This document shows, piece after piece, positions 1 through 10,823 of a stretch of DNA of 64,000 bases. Source of the DNA: Stereum hirsutum FP-91666 SS1 (taxonomy: Eukaryota > Basidiomycota > Agaricomycetes > Russulales > Stereaceae). The position numbers were made by a program, and so were the translations under genes. The number at the start of each line of letters is the position of its first letter. Position 1 is the first letter of the stretch. The notes under the pieces are model-generated. The model was not told the DNA's origin. It saw only the letters and a list, made by a program, of their open reading frames with translations, and ran no database searches. Where the stretch lies: the NCBI RefSeq assembly GCF_000264905.1, contig NW_006763146.1, positions 975,632 to 1,039,631 of the forward strand, read 5' to 3'.

Positions 1-3000
1 GGTCTCGAAGCCGCCAAAGCCGTCTACGATATGCCCCAAATTGATGAAGTCTCGATCGTCATCCGCCAACCATACCCTCTGAATCGTCAGGTGTGTGGCG
101 AATCATTAACCAACTATTCTTCTCCTTCTCTCTTCCTCTCAACGCTTATGTTCCCCTCCTCCTTCATAATTTTACAGCTTGACGCTCCTGCTGGCGAGCT
201 CGTCCTCCGCAAGATTGAAGACATGGGCGTCAAAGTCCACACCCGCACCGCTGCCTCCGACATCATCACTTCTACCGACTCCGCCACTGGTTCAGAGGTT
301 TACAAAGGTCTCAAAGTCGGTGAATCCATCCTGCCCTCCAATCTCGTCATCTTTGCTATTGGCATCAGCCCGAGAGATGATCTGGCCAGGAAGTCTGGTA
401 TCAAGTGCGCGGAGAAAGGAGGGATTGAGGTGGGCGATGATCTGATGACGAGTGCGGAGGGAGTCTATGCTATTGGAGAGTGCGCAAGTTGGAAGGGGAA
501 AGTCAGTTCATTCTCGCGAATTGTTTCCGTTGCTTTGGTAGACTTAACACTTACGATCGTGATTTGTTGGTCAGACGTACGGATTGATTGCTCCCGGAGT
601 GGAGATGGCGGATATCCTCTCGTTCAACCTTGTAAGTACACGACATCGCTCCCTCTTTGCCTTCACTACTCACCGGCCACTATTGTCTCTACTCGCAGAC
701 CCAGACCGACTCACATGCCCCGCGTAAAATGAACGACCCCGATCTCTCCACCAAGTTGAAGCTCATGGGCGTCGACGTCGCCTCCTTCGGTGATTACTTT
801 GCCGACAGTCGCATGGGAGACACGCCCCTCGCGAAGTCGCTCAAGAGCGCTTCCGCCGGAGTTGGGCCCACCTCCGCCGCCACTGCCACCCAAGGCGTGG
901 ACAAAACTTCGGATAATGCGGACAAGGCTACGGTCAAAGGAGCGGAAGCGAAAGAGAGAGCGGCCAAGGTCTGGGAAACCACAGGGATCGAACAGGCAAC
1001 GAATCTAGTGGACTTAGGATCGACGGTGTCTTTGAAGAAACCCAACGGCGAAGACAACGGTGCTGCTGCGGGAAGTGCGGGAATAGATCAAGGGCATGGT
1101 CACAAGAAGCGGGATAATAGCAACGAGCCGGTCAAATGCTTGACCTATCATGACCCCTTCTCATCGACGTACAAGAAGTATATCTTCACGGCCGATGGTC
1201 AATATCTGCTTGGCGGAATGATGATTGGAGAAACCGGTGATTTCACGAAGATGGTGTCGATCGTGAAAAAGAAGGTCTGTTCATTCAAACATCACACTGA
1301 CATCCCTTTCAAAAACCTCCCGGTATATTAAGAATACTTAGTCTTTCTTTTTAGAAAAAGCTGGAGGTAGCACCTTCGGAGTTCATCATAGGTGTAAAGA
1401 AAGCCGGAGATGATGACGGTGCAGATCTGGACGATGACACTCAGATCTGTTCATGCCACGTATGTCCCGCGGAAGTCTCTTTCTCAACCATCACTTACGT
1501 GCCTGTTTGAAAGAATGTGTTAAAAGGAGCCATCAAGAAATGTATCAGCGAAGGTATCACAGACCTTTCTGAAATCAAAAAGAAGACGAAGGCTGGATCA
1601 GGCTAGTCCTTCAAACCTCTCTACCTTAACGCATACATCGCTGATGCATCTTGTCGATACAATTTGATGTTCGAAATGCGATTTAGGTTGTGGTGGCTGT
1701 GTACCTCTCGTTACAAGCATCTACAAGGCCGAGATGAAGAAATTCGGTCAAGAACTCAACAACAAGTAGGTTTCTCTTGTCGCTCGCTTACTTGCCGTCC
1801 TCAGGCTTTCGGCATGTCTATATTCTTCTAGCCTCTGCATTCACTTCAACATGTCGCGCGTCGATCTCTTCCAGGTCGTCAAGATCAAGAAGTTCAAGGA
1901 TTTCAGGGCCATCATGGAGACTGTCGGGGTAAATCCGGAGTCGCAAGGTTGCGAGATCTGCAAGCCGGGCATTGCGAGTATCTTATCGTCGTTGTACAAC
2001 GAGCACATTATGAAGCCCGAGCACCATGGGTTGCAGGATACGAATGATCGGTAAGTGGATGTCCGCGTACTTCTCCCAGACTGCTCGCTATTTTTGTCGT
2101 GGCCATACGCTTAGATTAGGAACTAATCATCGTTCAAACAACCAGCTTTTTGGCAAACATCCAGAGGAACGGAACATTTTCTGTTATCCCTCGCATTGCG
2201 GGTGGTGAGGTAACGCCTGAAGGCCTGATCGCTATCGGGCAAGTAGCGAAAGAATACGGTCTGTACACCAAAATCACCGGAGGTAAGCCTTTGCCCCCGT
2301 CCATTCGTCACCACAGCCCCGTCACGTTCTTTTGCATTGCTTTTTAGGACAACGCATCGATATGTTCGGTGCCCAGAAGCAAGACCTTCCCGCAATCTGG
2401 AAGAAGCTCATCGACGCAGGATTTGAATCTGGCCACGCCTATGGCAAGTCACTACGTACGGTCAAATCCTGCGTGGGAACCACATGGTGCAGGTATGGAG
2501 TGGGTGACTCTGTCGGGTTGGCGATCGAGTTGGAAAACAGGTACAGAGGGGTGCGAAGTCCGCATAAGTTCAAGGGAGGAGTTAGTGGATGCGTGAGGGA
2601 ATGTGCAGAAGGTGAGTTGCAATCCTTTTTGTTACAGCCGGTTACATGCGCTCAACATCCATCCGTGTTTCAGCGCAAGGCAAGGACTTCGGGCTTATTG
2701 CCACCGACAAGGGGTGGAACAGTGATTATCATTGTTTTCCTCGGCCTTCACATAAACTATAATATTTATGATATTTTTCTGGTTGCAGTTTTTGTAGGTG
2801 GCAACGGAGGCGCCAATCCAAGACATGCAACCCTTTTTGCCGCAGACGTACCGCCCTCAAAAGTTGTTCGCATCATCGACCGATATCTGATGTTCTACAT
2901 CCGGACTGCGGACAGGCTTGCCAGGACAGCGAGGTGGATAGAGAGCTTTGAAGGTGGCATTGAGGTGTGTCGTCGTTGTACGAGTAGTATGGGCTCACAG

Positions 3001-4212
3001 GCTCATCAATCCGAACAATGTAGAAACTGAAGAAGATCATCTTGGATGACGAGTTGGGTATATGTGCAGATCTCGAGGCAGAGATGGACGCCTTGATAGG
3101 GACGTACGAGGATGAGTGGGCGAAGGCAGTAGCAGACCCCGATGTTCGGAAGCAGTTCAGGCAGTTTGCAAACACCGTACGCTCGGTTGCTCTTTCATTC
3201 CTGTTTCATAGTGTCACTCACTGTTGATGTCTTTGCGGTATTCATTGTGGCATTCTCCGATACTCTGTGCGATGTCAATTACCGCCATCCTGCATTCATC
3301 GACTCGGGCAGGACGAGACCCGACCACAAACCGAGATCATTGTGGAACGGGGCCAGCACCGACCCGCCGACTGGCCCAAAAGCTTTCCGGGGCAGAAGTT
3401 TGAGGCAAACCAAGTTTCAACACCACCAGAGCAGTGGAACTGGGTGAAGATGGCGACGGTAGAAGATCTAATGCCAAATGATGAGAATACGACGTTCGTG
3501 CTTTTTATCCACCGCGTGCAGATCCATGGAACTGTTGACGCCTAAGTTGACGTTCTTCTGTGATGGATTACAGGAGCGCGGCAGTACGGTACGGGCAGGA
3601 CTCGCAACTTGCAATATTTCATGTACCGAGGAAAGGGTACTTCGCTACACAGCAGATGTGTCCTCATAAACGTGCCTTCGTTCTCGACCATGGTATCATA
3701 GGAGACGACAAGAACGGGAACATCTACGTTTCTTGTCCGTAAGTCACCGGTTCTTTGTTTGTTTTGATGTTTCATTTACTTACATGCTCCAAACCTCGGG
3801 TCAGTCTTCACAAACGCAACTTCCGTCTTGACACCGGTGACTGCCTGAATGACGACGAGTACAAAGTCCTCGCGTTCGAGGTGAAGGAAGATGAGACTGG
3901 GAGTGGAGATCTATTGGTCAAACTTCCACCGCCGGATGAATTGGATGCATTAATTGGGAGCTCGAAGTGGATGGGTAGGTGATGACGCCCTTTTCAATCT
4001 ATCTAAAATGCTGATAGCGTGGTTCGTCTTGTGTGTTATGTTATACAGTGCGTAAGGCAACGGCAGAAGCTCTTGGCCGGAATGCAGCGACGAAGATCGA
4101 GATTGTTGGATTTGACGGCCAGCTCAGAGATGGAATGACGCACGATGGAGGTATTGAGGTAAATGCAGGGTGTAGCGGAGGGGAATGCGGAAATAGCAAG
4201 CTTGAGTGGTGA
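1..4212 (+). CDS. niiA: Assimilatory nitrite reductase [NAD(P)H], 5'-truncated by window edge
   Basis: Reduces nitrite to ammonium in nitrate assimilation (cytosolic; FAD, siroheme and Fe-S cofactors). The reading frame is open from base 1, so the start lies upstream. Spliced order: rest of the FAD/NAD(P)H pyridine-nucleotide reductase domain (AIGISPRDDLARKSGI, then GVYAIGECASWKGK); a BFD-type [2Fe-2S] domain with CSCH and CGGC split by an intron near 1500; the ferredoxin-like and siroheme/4Fe-4S reductase halves with CVGTTWC (about 2470) and CVREC (about 2595), the C-x5-C...C-x3-C ligand set; and a C-terminal Rieske domain with CPHKRAF (about 3660) and CPLHKRNF (about 3740-3830). The C-terminus reads CSGGECGNSKLEW, close to the usual fungal ending. 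A dozen or more short introns interrupt it. Neither nitrate reductase nor a nitrate transporter lies downstream; they could be upstream of the window. Confidence 0.93.
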
Positions 4213-4380
4213 GGGATCGAGTGGTGACGAGTCAAGTTGTCGCCAAGGAGCATTGACGCCTCCAAGAGCAATAGTTTGCCTGTCACTACGCAAATTGTTT
4301 CGCCACAATTCGGTGAATGGGTCATCTTCATGTAATGTCCATATCTGTATCATGTTCCAATACTAAAATTACGAAGTCAA

Positions 4381-6771
4381 TCACACTGGGTCCATACTCG
4401 TCAGCGCCTCGTATCGCCCCAAAATTTGTGACACCTCGTTCGACTCCAGATAGCCGTGAAGCCCGAGGCCCTGCTTTCTCAATATATTAGCAATACGCAT
4501 ATACAATGGCTAGGAAGATAGCCATACCACCAATAGATTCCGAAGCGCACGCCACCCGGCACCTTTGTGTATGAGCTGCCAATTATCCTCCACGAACTTG
4601 AGCGCTCCTCTTAGATGATCCTTCTTGAAGCCATTCCTAGAGCGTAATGACATGTAAGCGGAAATACGCTAATGCAACTCAGAGGAACTCAGCGAAGTCA
4701 CCGGTGGGAAAACATCCATCGCATCCACAGCGCATTCAAGACTTGATTCTCTGGCCTGAGACTCTCGTCATCGAACATCTCCTCTTCTCTATCCCTGATC
4801 TGCGGTGCATACTTCCCAAACGCCTTCATCGGCAACGTCCCCAACAGATCGGGAAGCTGAGCCCCTCCAACACGACAAGAGTACCATAATGGTCTTTCTT
4901 CCGGTACGCCAGAACTGAGGTAGGATTCTGCTTGAGGCCCGAAGGGGTCAGCGCGTCTTGATGGGGCGGTGGTAGATGCGCCGGCTTGGATATTAGAGAA
5001 TGGTATTTGGTTATTTGAGGAGGAATCTTGGGCGGGACCGTTGTGAGAGATGGGCTGATAGTAATTAAACTTATGAACAGGAGGGGGAGGTCGCTCCGGA
5101 GCTGCCGGCTCGGGCGGCGGGGGAGTCGAGAGTGCTTCGGGAGGCATATGATAATCTGTAGAAATGACCTCGGGGGTGCGTGATGCGATGGTAGACGTAG
5201 GCTTGGATATATCGTCGTCGTCATCATCAGACTCAGACTCAGAGCTTGAACTATTGAAAGACATGAGACTAAGCAGGATGCATAAAGGGAAGACTTTTAG
5301 AAGAAATACCTTGGCGGGGGTGACTCAGTATCATCATCCAAGTTGCGCTCTGGAACGATTATTGTAAGTTTACAGCCCTGCGCAGTCATCAGAAACCAGG
5401 TTCAATATAAGAGGAAAAGCCAAGGCGGACCTCTTGTTCATTCTCAGGGATGAAGTGTATTCTCCAGTCCTTGTGATCCCTTTCGAAATGAAAGTGCAGC
5501 ATGTACCATGTTTCAAACGCGTCGCTGAGATGGTAACAAAGGGGACAATTCCACTCTGTGAACCGTTCTCTATGCCCAATATCCTTGCCGTTCGGGACAT
5601 CGTCCTCATTGCAGTCTGAGTCTAGCACAATAATGAGAATACCGGGTTTATGAGGCGAATCCCGTGGTGAAACGCGTATTCCCCTTCTTTTACAGAAGGA
5701 GCGAAATCCGCTACGAAAGGCTCTCCTCGTGAATGGAAGACTAGTTTTGACCCAATTCGGGCCTAGAGGGGAGACATGATAGTCGAGAAGTTCCTGAATG
5801 ACACGATTCTTGGAGTTTATGGCTCGAGCCGTTGCACGACCCTCCTCCTCGTCGTCGCTGTCAGACAAGATCTCAATAAATACGGGATCTTCCGATGTTG
5901 GGCACAAGAGTGTTAGTAAAGTCAAAGGGAGAAGAACGAGGTAGTGACATATATACCTGGATTGCCCTTCGTGGATTTCCGTCCAGTTTGCATGATAGTC
6001 CGACGCTTGAGAGCTAAACCAGGGGGTCTGTCTTTCGCGTGCACAGCCGGTCTAAATCGAGCAATCTCAGCGCAAGAAAATCGAGCTTTTGAGAATCTGA
6101 CACGGACGTAACAACCATCCTGCGCTCCTCATCATCATCATGAGTATCATCATCGTATGCGATATTGAAATTTAGATCCAGGTATGCGAGAGGCACAGAC
6201 GCTGTGGTAGCATTGATGATCTTCTCCCTGCTCGCGTTCATTGTGAGGCGTCTTTGAGGGATGAAATCTTCGTCAATAAAGTCCGCGCCAGTTCGATGCT
6301 TTTTGGCGACAGAGCGTTTATGGGAATTGGAGGCGGTCATCCTGGATGCTCCGTTCCTTGGGGCATCTGGGCCACGGCCTTGGATATGAGGAGACCATTC
6401 AGTGAGTATGAGAGAAACGTCCTGTATGTACGTGACATTTACCTGCAGTCTTCTTGAAGACTCTTCGCGTCGAATTGCTGGATGAGACCTATACGAACGG
6501 GTTCGAATATAATTCGGTTAAAGGACAATCGCAGAGCGCTCACGTCGGCTAGACGATGTTGGTTGTTTGGCGTTATCATTGAAGGTCCTGGCCTGCGTAC
6601 ACCAGGCGTCGAAGGCTCTCCGTTGGGACGTGTGCCACCGCCAGTCTGCTTTCTCGCTCTCAACGGAGGTGCTGCAGGTTGTGGCTCAGCAGGGCCTCGG
6701 GCGGTTTTGCGAGCGCTCCCGGTCCTAATTTGTTGATGGGGTCTACGGTGTACATCCTCATCCTGGGGCAT
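4381..6771 (-). CDS. SUZ12: SUZ12-like Polycomb (PRC2) subunit with VEFS box
   Basis: SUZ12 scaffolds the H3K27 methyltransferase complex PRC2 in the nucleus. I start at 6771 (MPQDEDVHRRPHQQ), giving a disordered, Pro/Arg-rich N-terminus. A middle exon (5925-5390) carries a C2H2-like finger (CPLCYHLSDAFETW...HFERDH), as in SUZ12. A Ser/Asp-rich linker follows (ORF 5264-4698). The C-terminus matches the VEFS box: YSCRVGGAQLPDLLG, then NQVLNALWMRWMFSH, joined over an intron of about 65 nt near 4640-4705 to NGFKKDHLRGALKFVEDNW, and over another to GLGLHGYLESNEVSQILG, ending at 4381. Acidic Ser-Asp runs (SDSDDEEEG; SESESDDDDDD) flank the finger. The family call rests on the finger plus VEFS order. 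A divergent non-PRC2 VEFS protein is the alternative. Confidence 0.75.
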
Positions 6772-7559
6772 GATGTGCCGTGCTGACGTCACAGAAACTG
6801 TATATGTGCAAAGTAGCCTAGATGAATAGTTATTCAAAAAGAAATAAAAAGAAGAAGAAAGAGGACAAAGAGATCCCAGGCAAGAATAGATCGCTCAACA
6901 TTACGGACGTTAGTGAGGGTGGATACTGATTTGTTTCGAGCGAAGGAGAAATGCTGGAATCCACTTGTAGCGAGCGCTTGGAGATGCCCCACACCCTATC
7001 GATCGTGTTACCGTGCTTGCACCAGACTTTCTTGTTGATCGCTCTTCCCGTTGGCAGTACGGTCAACGAGCTTTCGTTCGATTTATCGAAATCGATTACA
7101 CTGTCAACCAGTGCAGTTGTACGGTGGGAGTTGCGAGGTAGGAGGGCGAGAACGCGGGAAAGTGAAAGATCGCCGTCGCGGTGTCAGCATCTGCGCCACG
7201 AAGTTGATTCCTGTTTGTTTGTTGTGCCAGTGGCGGCGACTTGTTTGGCTTTGTTAGGATCGGAAGCCATCGCCTCCCGCGACTGTTCCGCTTGGTCGTC
7301 CTTCCAGTATCTGACCGGGCGGCTCACCCTTCCCGCCTTCTCCTATCGCATCACTCTTCCTGAAGCTTCACTACTACATATATAGGTAAGTCTTGATTAT
7401 CGGAAGATTGGGTTTATCGAATACGCATGCGTAGTAGTACTTAAGTATCGGATGAGTCCTTCAGTCCTAAAGGTCTCCTAAGTTTGCATCTCATTTCAAC
7501 AACCACAATTAGCCGTCAGTTCGTCTTGTCTCGCTGCTACGAGCCACTAAATCGACATC
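6772..7559. other. Divergent intergenic region, SUZ12-like gene / D-amino-acid oxidase
   Basis: This 788-bp gap separates two divergently transcribed genes and should hold both promoters. A TATA-like stretch (ACATATATAGG) lies at about 7376-7386, roughly 175 bp upstream of the oxidase start. Small open frames on both strands (6951-7385 +, 6830-7066 -) have no recognisable family and look fortuitous. Confidence 0.5.
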
Positions 7560-9237
7560 ATGTCTACCTCCAATGAAAAGAACGTTGTTGTGCTTGGTGC
7601 GGGTGCGTACAAGTTGTATCTCTACATGCCGTGGCCTACCATTTTCTGGAGTCTTGCCCACGTATCTTTCAGGGCCAGCCGCATAGTAGCATGGCCGTCT
7701 CGTCCTCTTTGAAAGTACAGATGGTAGCTTCCGATGAATCAACTAATCTGCGGGTTTGGTACCAGGTGTTATCGGATTGACCACTGCCATAAAGATCCAA
7801 GAGCAAGGAGGATACCGAGTCACCATCGTTGCAGAACAATTCCCTACTGATCCGAAATCGGTCAAGTATACGAGTCTTTGGGCAGTAAGCGATTGATTTT
7901 TGGGCTCGCGTTCCACAGTTTACAACTTACGAATCGTTATATTGCGCACGGTGGCCGTCTAGGGTGCTCATCATGTCTCTTCACCGGAATATCCGTTGAA
8001 GGCAGGTAAGTCGCCCTGAACTTTCCATCATAAAATAATCAGTCTCTTTATCGTTTCTCCCCTGTCTCTCTCGACAGAGCTGGAGAAAGAGACGTTCAAG
8101 ACGCTCTGGGAGCTCTCTGCAGAAGGAAGTCCCGCACAGCGCTGTTTCATCAGAGCAAAGCAGACCGAGTACTACACCATCCAGCGTGAGGACCCGGACT
8201 ATCTTTCTTTCATGCCAGATGTAAGTTTACCCATAGTTTCTGCCTTTTGGCTGTTCTCATGTAGTTGTGTCATTATGAAGTTCCAGCATCTCCCTCTCGA
8301 CGCTATCCCCTCGGGCATCAAGGGCGCTCTTGCCGGCGTGACTTGCACCGTACTTAACATCGACACACCGGCCTACCTTTCCTACCTCCTTGCTCGCTTC
8401 ATGTCGGGTGGGGGCAAGATCATTCGAGGAGCCGTACAACACATCAATCAGATCCTTGAAGGTGGACCTCGCGTCTTCTCGCAACCACCGAGTAAGATAA
8501 AAGAACCCGTGGATGCCTTGGTTGTCTGCGTCGGTCTCGGGGCTCGGTCTTTAGGAGGGATCGAGGATCAGGATATGTATCCGATCCGCGGCCAAACTGT
8601 GATGTTGCGTGCACCCTGGGTGGATTTCGGCGTAGCATGGGTGACAGAAGAAGGACCAAAGACATATATCATCCCCAGGGGTTATAGTGGCGATGTAAGC
8701 CACGATTCTCTTTTCGACAGTAACTCTTGACCGTTAACATTTTATACGTTGGTGTAGGTCATCGTTGGTGGGACAAGAGAAGTTAATGATTGGTTGGTAC
8801 CGATCCACGATATCGAATAGACCAGCGAGGTGACTTAACAACCCCGTCAGGTATCCTATCCCTCGGCCGGAAACAACGACGGATATTCTCGAGCGTGCAC
8901 TCATAATGTGCCCCGCCTTAGCCCCTCCGTCTATCACTAGTATTCGTGCTCCCACCATCGACGATCTGAGAGCGCTGATCATCGAAGAAGGATGTGGCTT
9001 CCGTCCCGCCCGTAAGAACACGGTACTTTTGGATACCAAAATGGTGGATATCCCGAGCACTGGACGCGCAGTGCCAGTCATCTCAAACTATGGGTACGAC
9101 TTGCCCTTGCGTACCAGTACTTTCCTGTCCTAACGTTGATATCATATAGGCATGGTGGATATGGTTTCCAGTCGTCTTGGGCTTCAGCTGCAAGAGCGCT
9201 CAAGCTGCTCGAGGAGTCTCTCGCATCTTCTACTTGA
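7560..9237 (+). CDS. DAO: D-amino-acid oxidase (FAD)
   Basis: Oxidises D-amino acids to 2-oxo acids with ammonia and H2O2. The protein starts MSTSNEKNVVVLGAG; an intron of about 165 nt splits the Rossmann motif, and joining gives VVVLGAGVIGLTTAIKI (GxGxxG). Later: SLWAGAHHVSS; PIRGQTVML; TYIIPRGYSGDVIVGG, whose Arg aligns with the substrate-carboxylate Arg of DAAO; and the C-terminal signature NYGHGGYGFQSSWASA, split by an intron near 9093-9148. At least five introns. It ends LLEESLASST, so the canonical peroxisomal PTS1 tripeptide common in this family is absent; the enzyme may be cytosolic or imported otherwise. D-aspartate oxidase is the nearest alternative specificity. Confidence 0.93.
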
Positions 9238-9370
9238 CTCCCTTTGGGTAGCGTGCAAATAAGCAGTTCGAATTATCGTGTAAGCTAGATATGTCTCTGT
9301 GCTCCTCGATATAGCATGTATACCATCCGTGCGTCGTTAGAAAAATTGTGACAACGGATTTTCCTGAACA

Positions 9371-10356
9371 TCATGCATTCCTCTCGTCCGGGTTAACACC
9401 AAACCACCACTTCTGAAGTTCGAACCTATCCTCCCCAACCTTCTTGAAGTCCGTCCTCCCAACAAAATGCCTTTTCGCCAGCAATAGCGGCATCCAATAC
9501 CGATCGGCCTCCCACATGTTATCGAAAGGGATGGGTCCGAGCGCCACCTCGGGTTCAACTGTGGCGACTGTGGGACTGGTCTGGAAATACATTTCTTGAG
9601 GATCCATATCTGGAATGGAGAACCACTGGAAGCACATTTCGTCCGTTCTGCAGTGCAGGACGTGAGCAGAAGGCTCGACAATATGAGCGTTGGGCAACGT
9701 CAGATGACGACTCGTAATCAACACTCACTCTACGAGGGTGCCATTGTATTCCTCCGCACGGTATATCTCAATCTGAAAGGCCCAGTCAGGGCCTCCCTCG
9801 GACAAGAAGACGAAGGTGCCGTAGTGCTCCAAAGGTGCATCGATGCCTGCTTCCTCCTACCATCAATATTGGTTAAGTATGTCCTTGAGGAGTGGTACCG
9901 AGTGCGCCTCAAGCGAATGATTATCTTACCTTGAGTTCGCGTTTAGCCGCGTCTATGGTAGATTCTCCTTCCTCGACCTTACCTCCGAATCCATTGTACC
10001 TGCACGAGGAGCACATATGAGTACATTCCTGAAACTATTTCTGTATACTGTCTGACGAAAAAGACCACTCGAAATGACGCACTTGTGCGCTCCGAACCCA
10101 CGTTTCTTGTACCCCAACAGGAGCTAATCATTCGCAAACCAAGATGGCGGCCATCTCAAACGATGCGCTCTTCGGCAGATGCAAGGTGTGATCACCGAAC
10201 TCGACTTACCTTCCCATCTTGTACAATAAACGCGTTCGTGTACAAGCGCTTGCTATTGACGGGAAGCCAAGGAGCTGAACCGCCGCTTTGTACTTTTTGG
10301 ATGTGGCCTTTAATCGTGACGTCTTCCATTGCTGGTGGGAGGCTGTCGGAGGTCAT
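9371..10356 (-). CDS. Nudix hydrolase, MTH1/MutT-type (oxidised purine NTP pyrophosphatase)
   Basis: MTH1-type enzymes hydrolyse oxidised purine nucleoside triphosphates (8-oxo-dGTP, 2-OH-dATP) and clean the nucleotide pool. Translation from 10356 gives MTSDSLPPAMEDVTIKG, then RLYTNAFIVQDGK, LLGYKKRGFGAHK and YNGFGGKVEEGES. The Nudix box GX5EX7REUXEEXGU is complete across an intron: GGKVEEGESTIDAAKRELKE then EAGI. The C-terminal exon has IPFDNMWEADRYWMPLLL, strongly like the MTH1 motif with Trp/Asp lining the purine pocket, then KRHFVG. The protein has about 240 residues, longer than human MTH1 because of N-terminal and loop extensions. It is convergent with the oxidase gene, about 130 bp apart. 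Confidence 0.88.
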
Positions 10357-10823
10357 TGTGGCTTGTAAATATTGACGATCTAAAGTATGAGGGTTACGGG
10401 TATAGGGTATAGAGCTAGAAAGATGAGCTTAGGGAGGAATGGTAGAACGAGGAGAAGACAGTGGTTGTGGGGCCACAAGAAGAGTTGCTGGGTGTTGCCG
10501 AGTGGACTTGCGGCTGAGGCTGAATCCGCATCCACTCCATTGCTGAGCATTTTCAGTAAAGCTTATCTACGAACTGGAAGGCTATTCAGGGTCATCTGAT
10601 ATGAGGTATCCAGCAAACATTCAAATGAGTGAGGCAGCAAGATAATGTAGGTATACACTCTAGAAGTTTACACGTAGTTGTGGCCCACGGCGCCACACAA
10701 ACAAACAAAAGAAACAGAGCCACCGTGACTCTGTTTCGACTACCGAAGCAACAATCGGCAAGATGGTGTTAGACTTCTTACGAGTGTACGAAAAATCATG
10801 GCTTTAAACCCGAATGAAGCGAT
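10357..10823. other. Intergenic region between Nudix and zinc-finger/RING genes
   Basis: This 467-bp region holds the promoter of the Nudix gene and the 3' end of the zinc-finger/RING gene (both minus strand). It contains the 9-bp hairpin listed separately. No gene is supported; open frames at 10387-10599 are short and without family signal. Confidence 0.5.
10711..10737. repeat. Perfect 9-bp inverted repeat (hairpin) in 3' flank of zinc-finger/RING gene
   Basis: GAAACAGAG (10711-10719) pairs perfectly with CTCTGTTTC (10729-10737) around a 9-nt loop. It lies about 90 bp downstream of the stop of the minus-strand gene, so it would fall in that mRNA's 3' UTR or termination region. An A-rich stretch (ACAAACAAACAAAA) adjoins it. 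Function is inference. Confidence 0.4.
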
